Source of the DNA: Zoogloea sp.
GTDB lineage: Bacteria; Pseudomonadota; Gammaproteobacteria; Burkholderiales; Rhodocyclaceae
Reading direction: 5' to 3'
DNA: 64,000 bases
Assembly: GCF_023150065.1 (NCBI RefSeq)
Contig: NZ_JAKLLN010000007.1
Coordinates: forward strand, 79,258 to 143,257
In this document: one piece after another, positions 51,642 to 59,779 of the stretch
How positions within the stretch are numbered: position 1 is the stretch's first letter
Layout of the letters: every line of letters starts with the position of its first letter
The notes under the pieces: model-generated
What the model was told of the DNA's origin: nothing
Seen by the model: the letters and a program-made list of their open reading frames with translations, nothing else
The model's database searches: none
Program-made: the position numbers and the translations under genes

Positions 51642-52720
51642 TTGGTCACCGCCTCTTTACCTTCTCCTGCTGCGGGCTGCTGCGCGGAGCCGATGAGCTG
51701 GCTGAGGGCATTCAGGGTGGTCGACAAGGTCCGTTCGAGCAGGGCCAGGCGCTCCTCGAAGCGCGCTGTGTCATAGCCAGGCCCCACGCCGGCGAGGGTC
51801 CGGGCGGCCTCCGGGTTGGCCAGGAGACGCTGAATGTCGATGGCTGCCGACTGAGCCTGGGGCGCTGCACTCTGAGAGGGCGAAGCGCTCTGGAGTGCAG
51901 CCGGCACCACCTGCTCCTCACTCATCTCCGCGGCAACCTGCTCGACCAGCTCGGCACCGATCCGGCGCTGATCCCCCAGAAAGGCGGCCAGCATGATGCG
52001 GTCACACAGGGCATTGATGCGGCGGGGGATGCCCTGGCTGTGATTGAAGATGGCCTTCATGGCCTCGACATCGAAAGCCGGGTTGCCTTTCCAGCCAACA
52101 CATCCGAGCCGGTGTTCCACGTAAGCCTGGGTTTCGGTGACATCCAGGGGACCGAGGTGATAGGACGCGATGACCCGCTGGCGCAGTTGCACCATCTCCG
52201 GGCTCTGCATGATGGTACGAAACTCGGGCTGTCCGACCAGGAAGCTCTGCAGCAGGGCGTGGTCTTCAAGCTGGAAGTTGGAAAGCATGCGCAGTTCCTC
52301 GACCGCGCGCTGCGTCAGGTTCTGGGCTTCGTCGACGATCAACAGGGCGCGCTTGCCGGCCGCCGTGGTGGACACGAGGAAGGCCTCGATCGCCAGCAGC
52401 AGGTCACTCTTGGCGAGATGCTTGCTGGGGATGCCGAAAGCGGCGGCAACCAGCCGCAGGATGTCGTCCGCATCAATCTGGGTACTGACCAGATTGGCCG
52501 CGACGATCTTGCCGGGGTCAAGCTTTTCGAGGAGGCTGCGTACCAGCAGTGTCTTGCCCGCCCCCACCTCGCCGGTCACAACGATGAAACCTTCGTTCTG
52601 GTGCAGTCCATACTCGAGATAGGCCATCGCCCGGCGATGACCACGACTGCCATAGAAAAAGGAGGGGTCCGGATTCAACTGAAAGGGTTTGCCTCGCAGA
52701 CCGAAATAAGCTTCGTACAT
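51638..52720 (-). CDS. XrtA system-associated AAA ATPase (TIGR03015-like)
   Basis: 360 residues, ExeA/GspA-like AAA+ fold. Starts MYEAYFGLRGKPFQLNPDPSFFY; Walker A GEVGAGKTLL near 50-59, Walker B ALLIVDEAQNLT near 124-136 and the GIPRRINALCDR sensor region near 230. The C-terminal ~100 residues are Ala/Gln/Ser-rich with a helical stretch. In secretion systems such ATPases help insert envelope-spanning parts; here the partner is probably the TIGR03016-type barrel encoded just upstream (8 nt gap). Confidence 0.93.
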   Translation of the reverse strand: MYEAYFGLRGKPFQLNPDPSFFYGSRGHRRAMAYLEYGLHQNEGFIVVTGEVGAGKTLLVRSLLEKLDPGKIVAANLVSTQIDADDILRLVAAAFGIPSKHLAKSDLLLAIEAFLVSTTAAGKRALLIVDEAQNLTQRAVEELRMLSNFQLEDHALLQSFLVGQPEFRTIMQSPEMVQLRQRVIASYHLGPLDVTETQAYVEHRLGCVGWKGNPAFDVEAMKAIFNHSQGIPRRINALCDRIMLAAFLGDQRRIGAELVEQVAAEMSEEQVVPAALQSASPSQSAAPQAQSAAIDIQRLLANPEAARTLAGVGPGYDTARFEERLALLERTLSTTLNALSQLIGSAQQPAAGEGKEAVTK

Positions 52721-52728
52721 GAGTGCTC

Positions 52729-54273
52729 TCAGAACCGGATGGAAACCGAGCCGATGACGGCGTTCTCGGTATAGGACGTAGTCCCCTTGCCCTCACTGTT
52801 GCGAATCATCAGGGAGCCGTTTGTCTTGGGGGAGAACTGGGTCATGACGCCGGCCGTAACGCGACGGGTGCGATTGCTCAGATCGACACCGGTGGTCGAG
52901 CCCTCCTGCTGACTGCGCATCAGCGTCAGGCCCACGGTGGCCGAGGTGATCGGGGTCATCTGATGGGTAAGACTCACCGTGCCACTCGTATCCTTGATAC
53001 GGGTGTTGGAGGAGAAATCCGGTCCGAGCGAAAAGTCCTGGGTGGTCAGGGCCGAACGCTCCGACCGATACACGGTGAACTGGAGCGTGTTTCTCGGGCT
53101 GGTCACCATCATGTCCAGGTTGATGCGTCGATCAAGGAAGACTCCGCTCGACAGCACTGCCTGGCTGGTTCCCAGACGTGCCGGCAGGCCCCGGTCGGCA
53201 ATGTAGGCACGAACAAAGGCGTCCCGCTCGGCAAAATCCGGGAAGCGTGCGGCCGTCATCGACATCAGCAGGCCGTATGTATCGAACTGTGCCACCGAGT
53301 TGAGGGACTGGCTGGTATTGCTCGCGTCCTTCGAATAGCGCGCCGAAATCACGTAGCGGCCACTCTGGTGGCTGGCACTCATCAGGTAGCCGGGGCCGAA
53401 GAAACGGTCCTCCCACAAACCGGAGAACTTGGTCTGGGGGCTCGCGACCCAGTCCAGACCGACGCCGGTGATGGTCGAGCGCTTGTCGTCCACGGTACGA
53501 AAGTTATTGGACTCCGAGCCTGCGATGAGGCGCATCTGTACCTGTGGATTGAACTGGAACAGGGCACTGCCGCGAAGCGAGCTGTTGTTCAGATCACGCC
53601 GGTCGGAGTACTGGATGATGCTGTCGGAGAAGGCCAGAGACCAGCCCGCCTTGCCGAACGCGTTCGGGTCGGTGAGGTTGGCCGACAGGGTATGCGTCTG
53701 CATCTTCTGCATCACCGTCGACGATGTATCCGTATCAGCGAGCGAATAGCGCACTTCGGCCTTCCCGGTGGACGCGAAACGCCCGATCAGGTACGGACTG
53801 ACGACGATGTTGCGGACGCTCGTCTGGTTGCCGCGCCCGGTCAGGTTGTCGCCGGACTGGACGCCAAGGCTGGACAGCGCCTCCTGGCTTACCGAAGCCC
53901 TGAGATCGACAAAAGCCAGGTTCTCCCAGGCCGTCACCTTGCCGTCACCGCGCAGGGTCAGGAAGCCACGGCTGAGGTCCGAATCCCGACCGTACAGGGA
54001 TGCATTGAACGCTGCCTGCAGGTTTCCCGAGACCCGCCCGCCGTTGGACCGCGCGGTCACGTTCGGGCTGATCATGGTGATCCAGTCGCCTTTGGCATCC
54101 GGACCATTGCGCAGCTGGACGTTGTCGGTGATGGTTTCCGACACATTGACCGCGGTCTGGAAGATCGGTGCCTGGGCCTCGGCAAAGGCCGGGGTGGCGA
54201 ACGCAGCAGACAGTGCAGCGAAGCACAGACTCGGCAGGGAGCCATGATGCCGGAGGTGACGACGGAGCTTCAC
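52729..54273 (-). CDS. Outer-membrane beta-barrel, PEP-CTERM system-associated (TIGR03016-like)
   Basis: 514 residues. Signal peptide (cleavage near 31, after ATPAFA), then alternating amphipathic strands through to a C-terminal aromatic residue (IGSVSIRF), as in outer-membrane barrels. NVSETITDNVQLRN near 43-56 resembles the start of surface-polysaccharide export barrels. Probably the outer-membrane pore or anchoring factor of the EPS pathway (inference). The start codon overlaps the stop of the kinase gene by 4 nt. Confidence 0.9.
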   Translation of the reverse strand: MKLRRHLRHHGSLPSLCFAALSAAFATPAFAEAQAPIFQTAVNVSETITDNVQLRNGPDAKGDWITMISPNVTARSNGGRVSGNLQAAFNASLYGRDSDLSRGFLTLRGDGKVTAWENLAFVDLRASVSQEALSSLGVQSGDNLTGRGNQTSVRNIVVSPYLIGRFASTGKAEVRYSLADTDTSSTVMQKMQTHTLSANLTDPNAFGKAGWSLAFSDSIIQYSDRRDLNNSSLRGSALFQFNPQVQMRLIAGSESNNFRTVDDKRSTITGVGLDWVASPQTKFSGLWEDRFFGPGYLMSASHQSGRYVISARYSKDASNTSQSLNSVAQFDTYGLLMSMTAARFPDFAERDAFVRAYIADRGLPARLGTSQAVLSSGVFLDRRINLDMMVTSPRNTLQFTVYRSERSALTTQDFSLGPDFSSNTRIKDTSGTVSLTHQMTPITSATVGLTLMRSQQEGSTTGVDLSNRTRRVTAGVMTQFSPKTNGSLMIRNSEGKGTTSYTENAVIGSVSIRF

Positions 54274-55238
54274 GCGCCCTCCCTCGGTCCTTGACCGTAG
54301 CCGTAACCATAGCCGTAGCCGTAGCCATAGCCGTAGGAGCCACCACTGGTCTGCTGGGCCTTGTTGAGGAGCATCAGCCTGACCGGGCAGGAGTCGATGG
54401 TCGCGAGGGCCTGCTTGACCGCAGCCTGGGTGGTGCGATTCGATTCGACGACCATCACGATCTGCCCCATGTGCGTAGCCAGCACGCGGGATTCGGTCGT
54501 CACCAGAAGCGGCGGCGAATCAAACACGATGATCCGGTCGGAGTAACGATCGGCAAGTTCGGCCAGCAGGTGGTTCATGGCGTCACTGGCCAGCAGCTCG
54601 GTGGCCCGCGGGTGCGGCGTCCCCGCCGGCAGCAGGCTGAGCTTCTCGATATTGGTCTTCAGGAGCACATCGCCCAGCTGCATGTCGTTCGAGGTGAGCA
54701 CGTCCATCAGGCCCTTCCGCGGCGGCAGGCCGAGGATGTTGAGCACGGACGGACGGGAGACGTCGGCGTCGATCAGCAGCACCGTGTGATCCAGCTCCAT
54801 GGCCATGCTGATGGCCAGATTGATGGAGCTGAAGCTCTTGCCTTCGCCGGGCAGGGAGCTCGTGACCATGATGAGGTTGGCGTTCTTGACTTCTGCAGCC
54901 CCCTTGCCCTGCACATTGCGCAGCAGCGGACGCTTGACGATGCGGAACTCGTCGCCGATCAGCGAACGCGGCGCATTGGGGGTGACGATACCGATGGAGT
55001 GGAGACGATCAAGATCGATATCGACGAACCGGTCGGGATTGTGCACCCGGGGCGCCGCCGGAGCCGCAGCAGCCGGCGCCTTCACTTCGGGCTGCGCGAC
55101 GGCAGCGGCGACGGGCGCAGGCTGGATTGCGGCGGCGGCCTCGGGAACAACGGGCTCCTGGCGTGCGGCGGCATCGTCATTACCAGCGGCGCGCTGGAGT
55201 TGCTCGAGCCGCTCGACGGCTTTTTCAATAATGCTCAT
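54270..55238 (-). CDS. Tyrosine autokinase (BY-kinase), XrtA system type (TIGR03018-like)
   Basis: 322 residues, cytoplasmic partner of the chain-length determinant. The N-terminal helix MSIIEKAVERLEQLQRA is followed by an Ala/Pro-rich linker (about 30-65). The kinase core has Walker A SLPGEGKSFSSINLA near 128-142, Walker A' VLLIDADVSRPS near 153-164 and Walker B IIVFDSPPLL near 235-245. The C-terminus is a cluster of seven tyrosines alternating with glycine (Y302 to Y314), the autophosphorylation tail, encoded by hexanucleotide repeats. Cycles of phosphorylation should set EPS chain length. It starts 9 nt after the chain-length determinant stop. Confidence 0.94.
   Translation of the reverse strand: MSIIEKAVERLEQLQRAAGNDDAAARQEPVVPEAAAAIQPAPVAAAVAQPEVKAPAAAAPAAPRVHNPDRFVDIDLDRLHSIGIVTPNAPRSLIGDEFRIVKRPLLRNVQGKGAAEVKNANLIMVTSSLPGEGKSFSSINLAISMAMELDHTVLLIDADVSRPSVLNILGLPPRKGLMDVLTSNDMQLGDVLLKTNIEKLSLLPAGTPHPRATELLASDAMNHLLAELADRYSDRIIVFDSPPLLVTTESRVLATHMGQIVMVVESNRTTQAAVKQALATIDSCPVRLMLLNKAQQTSGGSYGYGYGYGYGYGYGQGPREGA
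54294..54335 (-). repeat. Seven near-identical hexanucleotide repeats encoding the Tyr-Gly tail
   Basis: Seven tandem 6-bp units of the form TAY-GGY (minus strand) inside the kinase gene, differing only at third codon positions. Each adds one Tyr-Gly pair. Confidence 0.9.
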
Positions 55239-55247
55239 ATTCGCCCC

Positions 55248-56807
55248 TCAAGCCATTCTGGCCAGCATCAGCCAGACGGTCATAGCGCCAAACAAACCCA
55301 CCAGGGCTCCCACCCCGCCAAGAAACGCGATCTTTCCACGCCGCAGGTTGCGCGCACGATCCGGATCGGAAATCATGCTGACCGCACCTAGCACAGCCAG
55401 GCCGGTCACGTCACGCAGGACGTTGGTGTCCGAGAACGTGGGACGGATCTGACTGATCAGGAAGCTGACAGCCGCACCCATCAGCAGGGCGGCAAGCCCT
55501 GCGGCAGGCATCAGAAGCAGCCGGTTCGGTGCTGCCGGCTTGTTCGGCACCGTGGGCGGATCGATCAGGCGGAAGTCCGCCACACCCGAAGTCGCTCCCA
55601 TCTCGACGGCCATGGTGGCCGACTCACGACGGGCCACGAGCTGATCGTAGTTACGCTTGTTGACGTCGTAGTCCCGGTTGAGCTGGGTGTACTCCGCCTC
55701 GATCTGGGGCAGCATGCGGGAGGCCGCGGACAGGGACTGGACCCGGTTCTCATACTCGGAAACCCGGGCACGCAACGAGGCCACGTTGGCCTCCGCCTCG
55801 GCCAGGGACATCTTGAGTTGTTGATACACCGGGTTGGCGCTGGCCGAACTCGACATGCCGGTCGGCGCAGTCTTCTGGCGCGACTGGATCTCCTTGATCT
55901 TCTGGGCCTCGAGCAGCTCGATGGTCTTGCGGGCGCCGACCACATCGGGGTGCTGGTCGGTGTAACGCTGCAGCAGTCCATCCAGCGTCTTCTTCAGCGC
56001 CTCGATACGACCATCCAGCTCCGGGACAGAAACCGCAGCCAGCGCGGCGCTGCTCACATTGTCAGGGAGCAGGACCGGCTCCTCGCCAACGATCTGACGC
56101 TTGAGGGCATCCCGCGAGTTCTCTGCCTCGCGCAAGGCAAGGCGAGCCTGATTCAGCTGCTCACCCGCTTCATTCATCTTGGAGAAGTAATCTCGACCAC
56201 CACTACCGACCGTCGAGAGATTGCGCAGCTTGTATTCCTTGAGACGGTTCTCAGCCTCTTCGAGCTTTTGCTCGTAGGCCTTGATCTGCTCTTCAATGAA
56301 CTTGCGTGCCGTGTCCGAATCCTTGCGCTTGTCGCCAAGACCAGACTCGACAAACATGGATACCATCGACTGAACGACGCGCTTGGCGCGTTCGGCGTCC
56401 GTATCGGTGTAAGCGAGGGTGTAGAGGTTGTCCCGACCTGCGACACGGATCTCCAGCGCTTTCGTAACGCTGGCAATGAGCGCTTCCCGCTCTTCCTTGG
56501 TCTTGACCGTCAGGTCCAGGTCGGCCATGCGGATCAGCTTCTCCACGTTGGGACGGCTGATCAGCGTACGGCTGAGAATATTGATCTGCTGATCCACGTT
56601 GGGCTGCACGGCGAGCCCGGACATCAGCGGCTTGAGAATCGACTGGGTATCCACATACACCCGGGCCGAAGACTCATAGCGGTCAGGCAGCAGGTAAACC
56701 GTCGCCGCAGCGATCGGGCCGACGATCCACGCAGCAGCCAAGCCCCACCAGCGATAGAGCCACATGCCGCGGAGTATCACCGACAGCTGTCTTAGTATGT
56801 CTTCCAT
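55248..56807 (-). CDS. Polysaccharide chain-length determinant (Wzz type, TIGR03007-like)
   Basis: 519 residues. TM helix near 18-38, Wzz motif RYESSARVYVDTQSILKPL near 43-61, a long periplasmic coiled coil (about 165-385, with EEQIKAYEQKLEEAENRLKEYK), a Pro-rich stretch DPPTVPNKPAAPNR before a second TM near 425-445, and further hydrophobic segments near the C-terminus. It forms the inner-membrane/periplasmic conduit regulated by the tyrosine kinase. The 59 nt ahead of it separate it from the export lipoprotein gene. Confidence 0.95.
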   Translation of the reverse strand: MEDILRQLSVILRGMWLYRWWGLAAAWIVGPIAAATVYLLPDRYESSARVYVDTQSILKPLMSGLAVQPNVDQQINILSRTLISRPNVEKLIRMADLDLTVKTKEEREALIASVTKALEIRVAGRDNLYTLAYTDTDAERAKRVVQSMVSMFVESGLGDKRKDSDTARKFIEEQIKAYEQKLEEAENRLKEYKLRNLSTVGSGGRDYFSKMNEAGEQLNQARLALREAENSRDALKRQIVGEEPVLLPDNVSSAALAAVSVPELDGRIEALKKTLDGLLQRYTDQHPDVVGARKTIELLEAQKIKEIQSRQKTAPTGMSSSASANPVYQQLKMSLAEAEANVASLRARVSEYENRVQSLSAASRMLPQIEAEYTQLNRDYDVNKRNYDQLVARRESATMAVEMGATSGVADFRLIDPPTVPNKPAAPNRLLLMPAAGLAALLMGAAVSFLISQIRPTFSDTNVLRDVTGLAVLGAVSMISDPDRARNLRRGKIAFLGGVGALVGLFGAMTVWLMLARMA

Positions 56808-56866
56808 TGGGAGATTCCGAAGGCGACTCCCCGGAACAACCCGGGGAGGAGATCAAGAAGAATGGG

Positions 56867-57472
56867 TCAGAACCAGCTTTGAGGAATGATCAGCACATCG
56901 CCCGGCTTGAGCTCGACGTTTGCGGAAACGTCACCACGCTTGATGAGATCACGGAGACGGACGGAGTACTGCTTGCCGTTCTCGGAGGTGCGCAGCAGCA
57001 CCGCCCTGTTGCCATCAGCAAAATCGGTAATGCCGCCCACGGCGATCATCAGGTCAAGCATCGTCATCTTCTGCTTGAACGGCAGGGTCATCGGCTTGGC
57101 GGCCTCGCCCACCACGCGAACCTGCTCGGAATAAGGACCGACAAAGTTGCTGACGATCACGGTCACGACCGGATCACGGATGTACTTGGCCAGCGCCTTC
57201 TCGATTTCGCGGGCCAGCGTCGACGCATCACGCCCGGCAGCCGGCAGGTCTTCAACCAGCGGCGTGGTGATCTTGCCGTCGGGGCGCACCGGAACCATCA
57301 TTGACAATTCGGGATTTCGCCACACAACGATATTGACGGAATCACCCGGCCCGATCAGATAATTGTACTCAGCGTTCGCGGCAGCAGCCGGAGCGGCGGG
57401 ATAAGGCGTCGCACAACCTGTCAGCCCAGCGGCAAGGCAGGCTAGTGCGCCTATCGTCAATAATCGTTTCAT
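56867..57472 (-). CDS. Polysaccharide export lipoprotein (Wza-like, TIGR03027-like)
   Basis: 201 residues. Lipoprotein signal with lipobox LTGC at 17-20. The Poly_export domain reads YLIGPGDSVNIVVWRNPELS near 38-57, with PVRPDGKITTPLVEDL following. A SLBB-like part carries EQVRVVGEAAKPMTLPF and ends KPGDVLIIPQSWF. It should form the outer-membrane channel or its periplasmic part. First gene of the long minus-strand EPS locus, preceded by a 200-nt non-coding region with a large inverted repeat. Confidence 0.94.
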   Translation of the reverse strand: MKRLLTIGALACLAAGLTGCATPYPAAPAAAANAEYNYLIGPGDSVNIVVWRNPELSMMVPVRPDGKITTPLVEDLPAAGRDASTLAREIEKALAKYIRDPVVTVIVSNFVGPYSEQVRVVGEAAKPMTLPFKQKMTMLDLMIAVGGITDFADGNRAVLLRTSENGKQYSVRLRDLIKRGDVSANVELKPGDVLIIPQSWF

Positions 57473-57593
57473 ATAAATCTTCCCCTCAATTAGGCCCGTC
57501 TGCAGCCTTCTGATGATAACAAGCGGATATTACGGCAGCCCGGACGCGACTCCGGAGAAAAACGTCACGCCCCCCCGCAATGGGCACACGCCT

Positions 57594-57641
57594 TGACGAT
57601 TCGGGCTTGGAGAAAATCCCCAAAAACACCCGAAATCGTCA
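57594..57641 (-). promoter_or_regulatory. 48-nt two-part inverted repeat in the EPS-locus leader region
   Basis: TGACGATTCGGG (57594-57605) pairs with CCCGAAATCGTCA (57629-57641) over 12 bp with one bulged A. Inside, TTGGAG (57607-57612) and CCCCAA (57618-57623) form a second stem around AAAAT. Inner pairing is complete only in minus-strand RNA, where the one mismatch becomes a G-U pair. It lies 32 nt after the DUF1302 stop and 122 nt before the export-gene ATG. No T-tract follows. Confidence 0.7.
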
Positions 57642-57672
57642 TATTGCGGCCCAGAACGGGACGACCTGACAA

Positions 57673-58965
57673 CTAGAAAGACCAGCGTGCCTCGGTATAA
57701 ACCCGATCACGATCGTCATAGCGACCAAACAGACCGGTGGGCTTGCCACCAAAGACATCCACACCGAAAGTAACCCGGAGGTTCTTGGCAGCAGACCACT
57801 TCACCTTCGGTCTGAACATGTAGTCGGTGCGGTTGAGCATGGAAACCAGCAGGGCCTCGGTCTCCCAGGCCTGCGTGATACGGGTATTCAGCAGGATGCT
57901 GGCCCCGCCCTCGGTACGATCCGCGCCGATGGACGGATCATGGTTGGCCGCGCGACGGGCAAAATACTGCACGTTGATGCGGCCATCATTGAACGCCGGC
58001 ACATCGACCCCGATGACGTAATCAATGGTGTCCTGACGCACGAGCCCATTGGGGGCCGTCGGATCATCCGACAGGAACTGTCGCCCTCGCGTATGCACGG
58101 CCTCACCCTTGAGCACGAACTCCCCGAAATCCTTGGCCATCGTTGCGCCGATCTGGGTGATCCGATCATGGCGCGGCTGGAATTCGTTCACGCCAACGAC
58201 GTAGAAAGTCTGGGCCACATCGAGGCTGCGGTAATAGAACCCGGATACATCCCAGCCACCGATCAGGCGGGACAGGCGCCCCCCCCAGTTGGTATTGCCC
58301 AGGGACGCATCCGGCTTGACCTCGCCACGCACGTTGGCCCCCCGGGGCAGCGGATAGAACTCGGCCCCGGGCTTGCCGATCCTGTCGTAACTGGGCGAGG
58401 GAATCCACACCAGTTCGGCGTGGGTCTCGCCAAAGTAGTACTCGGCACGAGCAGCCCACTGGGGAATGCGCAACTGCTCGAAGTCCGGCAGGTAGAACGA
58501 GCGCAGATCCCTGGCGGAGACCACGTCAGCAAAGAACAGGCCGACCATCTCGCCCCACACGATATGTTGCCGGCCGAGCCGGATGTCCACTTCGCCGGCG
58601 GAGAAATCCACATAGGTCTCGCGCAGATCAAACTGGTACTGCTGATCCCGACGCACGGCATCGGGGTAAAAGCCCGAATCAATGGCAAAAACCGCATCTG
58701 CATCGGCACGCCCGGAGATCTTCCACTTGAAACCGGACCCTCCGCCCTGAGCACTCAACTCCGCCCGGGACCGGGCCATCGACCAGTGGGCCTTGTCAGC
58801 ATAGGTTCTCGCCAGATCAAACTGGAGGATGCCCCCTGTCTTGGTCTTTCCACCCTCGTCGAGCTCAAGGTCGAGATCGTCGTCGGCAGCAGCGGCCGGC
58901 CCCCCTAAGGCCAGCATCGCCAGGGTCAGGGCGATTACAGTGGGCTTTGAGCTGAAAAGATTCAT
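57673..58965 (-). CDS. DUF1302-family outer-membrane beta-barrel protein
   Basis: 430 residues. Signal peptide with AxA cleavage near 27, an Asp/Glu-rich start (DDDLDLELDEGG), then beta strands typical of DUF1302 barrels: ETYVDFSAGEVDIRLGRQHIVWGE near 115-138 and terminal VYTEARWSF with an aromatic last residue. DUF1302 proteins are often encoded with lipoprotein-sorting-like proteins and transporters for hydrophobic compounds. It is 25 nt after the ABC ATPase stop, so they are probably one operon. Confidence 0.88.
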   Translation of the reverse strand: MNLFSSKPTVIALTLAMLALGGPAAAADDDLDLELDEGGKTKTGGILQFDLARTYADKAHWSMARSRAELSAQGGGSGFKWKISGRADADAVFAIDSGFYPDAVRRDQQYQFDLRETYVDFSAGEVDIRLGRQHIVWGEMVGLFFADVVSARDLRSFYLPDFEQLRIPQWAARAEYYFGETHAELVWIPSPSYDRIGKPGAEFYPLPRGANVRGEVKPDASLGNTNWGGRLSRLIGGWDVSGFYYRSLDVAQTFYVVGVNEFQPRHDRITQIGATMAKDFGEFVLKGEAVHTRGRQFLSDDPTAPNGLVRQDTIDYVIGVDVPAFNDGRINVQYFARRAANHDPSIGADRTEGGASILLNTRITQAWETEALLVSMLNRTDYMFRPKVKWSAAKNLRVTFGVDVFGGKPTGLFGRYDDRDRVYTEARWSF

Positions 58966-58990
58966 CTATTCCTCTTACTTTGGATTGCGA

Positions 58991-59737
58991 TCAGATGTCG
59001 GGATCGTCATCCGGCTTGCGTCGATCCTGAACGAACTTCCAGGCGCCATCGCGCTTCAGGCCGAGGGCGGTGATCTGACCGTCTTCCATCCTGACCAGGC
59101 GATCCGCCCGGTTCATGACCCGCTTGTCATGGGTGGAAAACACGAATGTCGTCCCGTCGTTCTGGTTGATGTCCCGCATGAGGTTGAGGATGCTCTCCCC
59201 CGTACGGCGATCCAGGTTGGCAGTCGGCTCGTCGGCCAGCACCACGCGGGAGTGGGTCACCAGCGCACGGGCGATGGCCACGCGCTGGCGCTGCCCACCC
59301 GACAGTTGATTCGGACGGTGATGCGCATACTTGGTCAGCCCGACCTTGGAGAGGTAATGACTCACCCGCTCCTTGCGCTCCTGGGCGGACAGCTCCGGCA
59401 TCTGCAGAAGCGGGTATTCGACATTCTCGAAGGCAGACAGGACGGGCAGCAGATTAAAGGTCTGAAAAATGAAGCCGATGGTTCTCGCCCGCACATCAGC
59501 GAGATCATCCGGCGTCTGGCCCGACAGATCCTTTCCTTCGATTTCAACACGCCCCTTGCTTGGCGTATCAATGCACCCCATGATATTGAGCAGCGTTGAC
59601 TTTCCACTTCCGGACGGCCCGGCGATGGCCATGAAAACACCCTCTTCAACGGTCAGTGACACCCCTTCCAGCGCGGTAACCTCCTGGTCGCCAAGAAGAT
59701 AAGTCTTGCTTAAATCGTCAACACGGATGATCGGCAT
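58991..59737 (-). CDS. ABC transporter ATP-binding protein (LolD/MacB type) without adjacent permease
   Basis: 248 residues. Walker A GPSGSGKST at 40-48, Q-loop in FIFQTFNLLPVLSAFEN near 91-107, signature LSGGQRQRVAIARAL near 144-158, Walker B VVLADEPTANLD near 165-176, H-loop STHD near 198. The sequence is that of the LolD/MacB/FtsE branch, which works with FtsX-like permeases. No permease gene is found on either side: DUF1302 follows at 25 nt and a divergent LolA-like gene lies 42 nt upstream. The C-terminal ~25 residues are charged. Confidence 0.92.
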   Translation of the reverse strand: MPIIRVDDLSKTYLLGDQEVTALEGVSLTVEEGVFMAIAGPSGSGKSTLLNIMGCIDTPSKGRVEIEGKDLSGQTPDDLADVRARTIGFIFQTFNLLPVLSAFENVEYPLLQMPELSAQERKERVSHYLSKVGLTKYAHHRPNQLSGGQRQRVAIARALVTHSRVVLADEPTANLDRRTGESILNLMRDINQNDGTTFVFSTHDKRVMNRADRLVRMEDGQITALGLKRDGAWKFVQDRRKPDDDPDI

Positions 59738-59779
59738 TTGTGCACTGAACTATGTTGTTTGCTTCCTAAGGATAACACC

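Noticed and set aside
57578..57595. Possible sigma-54 (-24/-12) promoter before the export gene, expected because PrsR-controlled XrtA loci use sigma-54
   Set aside because: A TTGC -12-like element is present on the minus strand, but the -24 region reads GCGTGTG and the GG/GC spacing is wrong.
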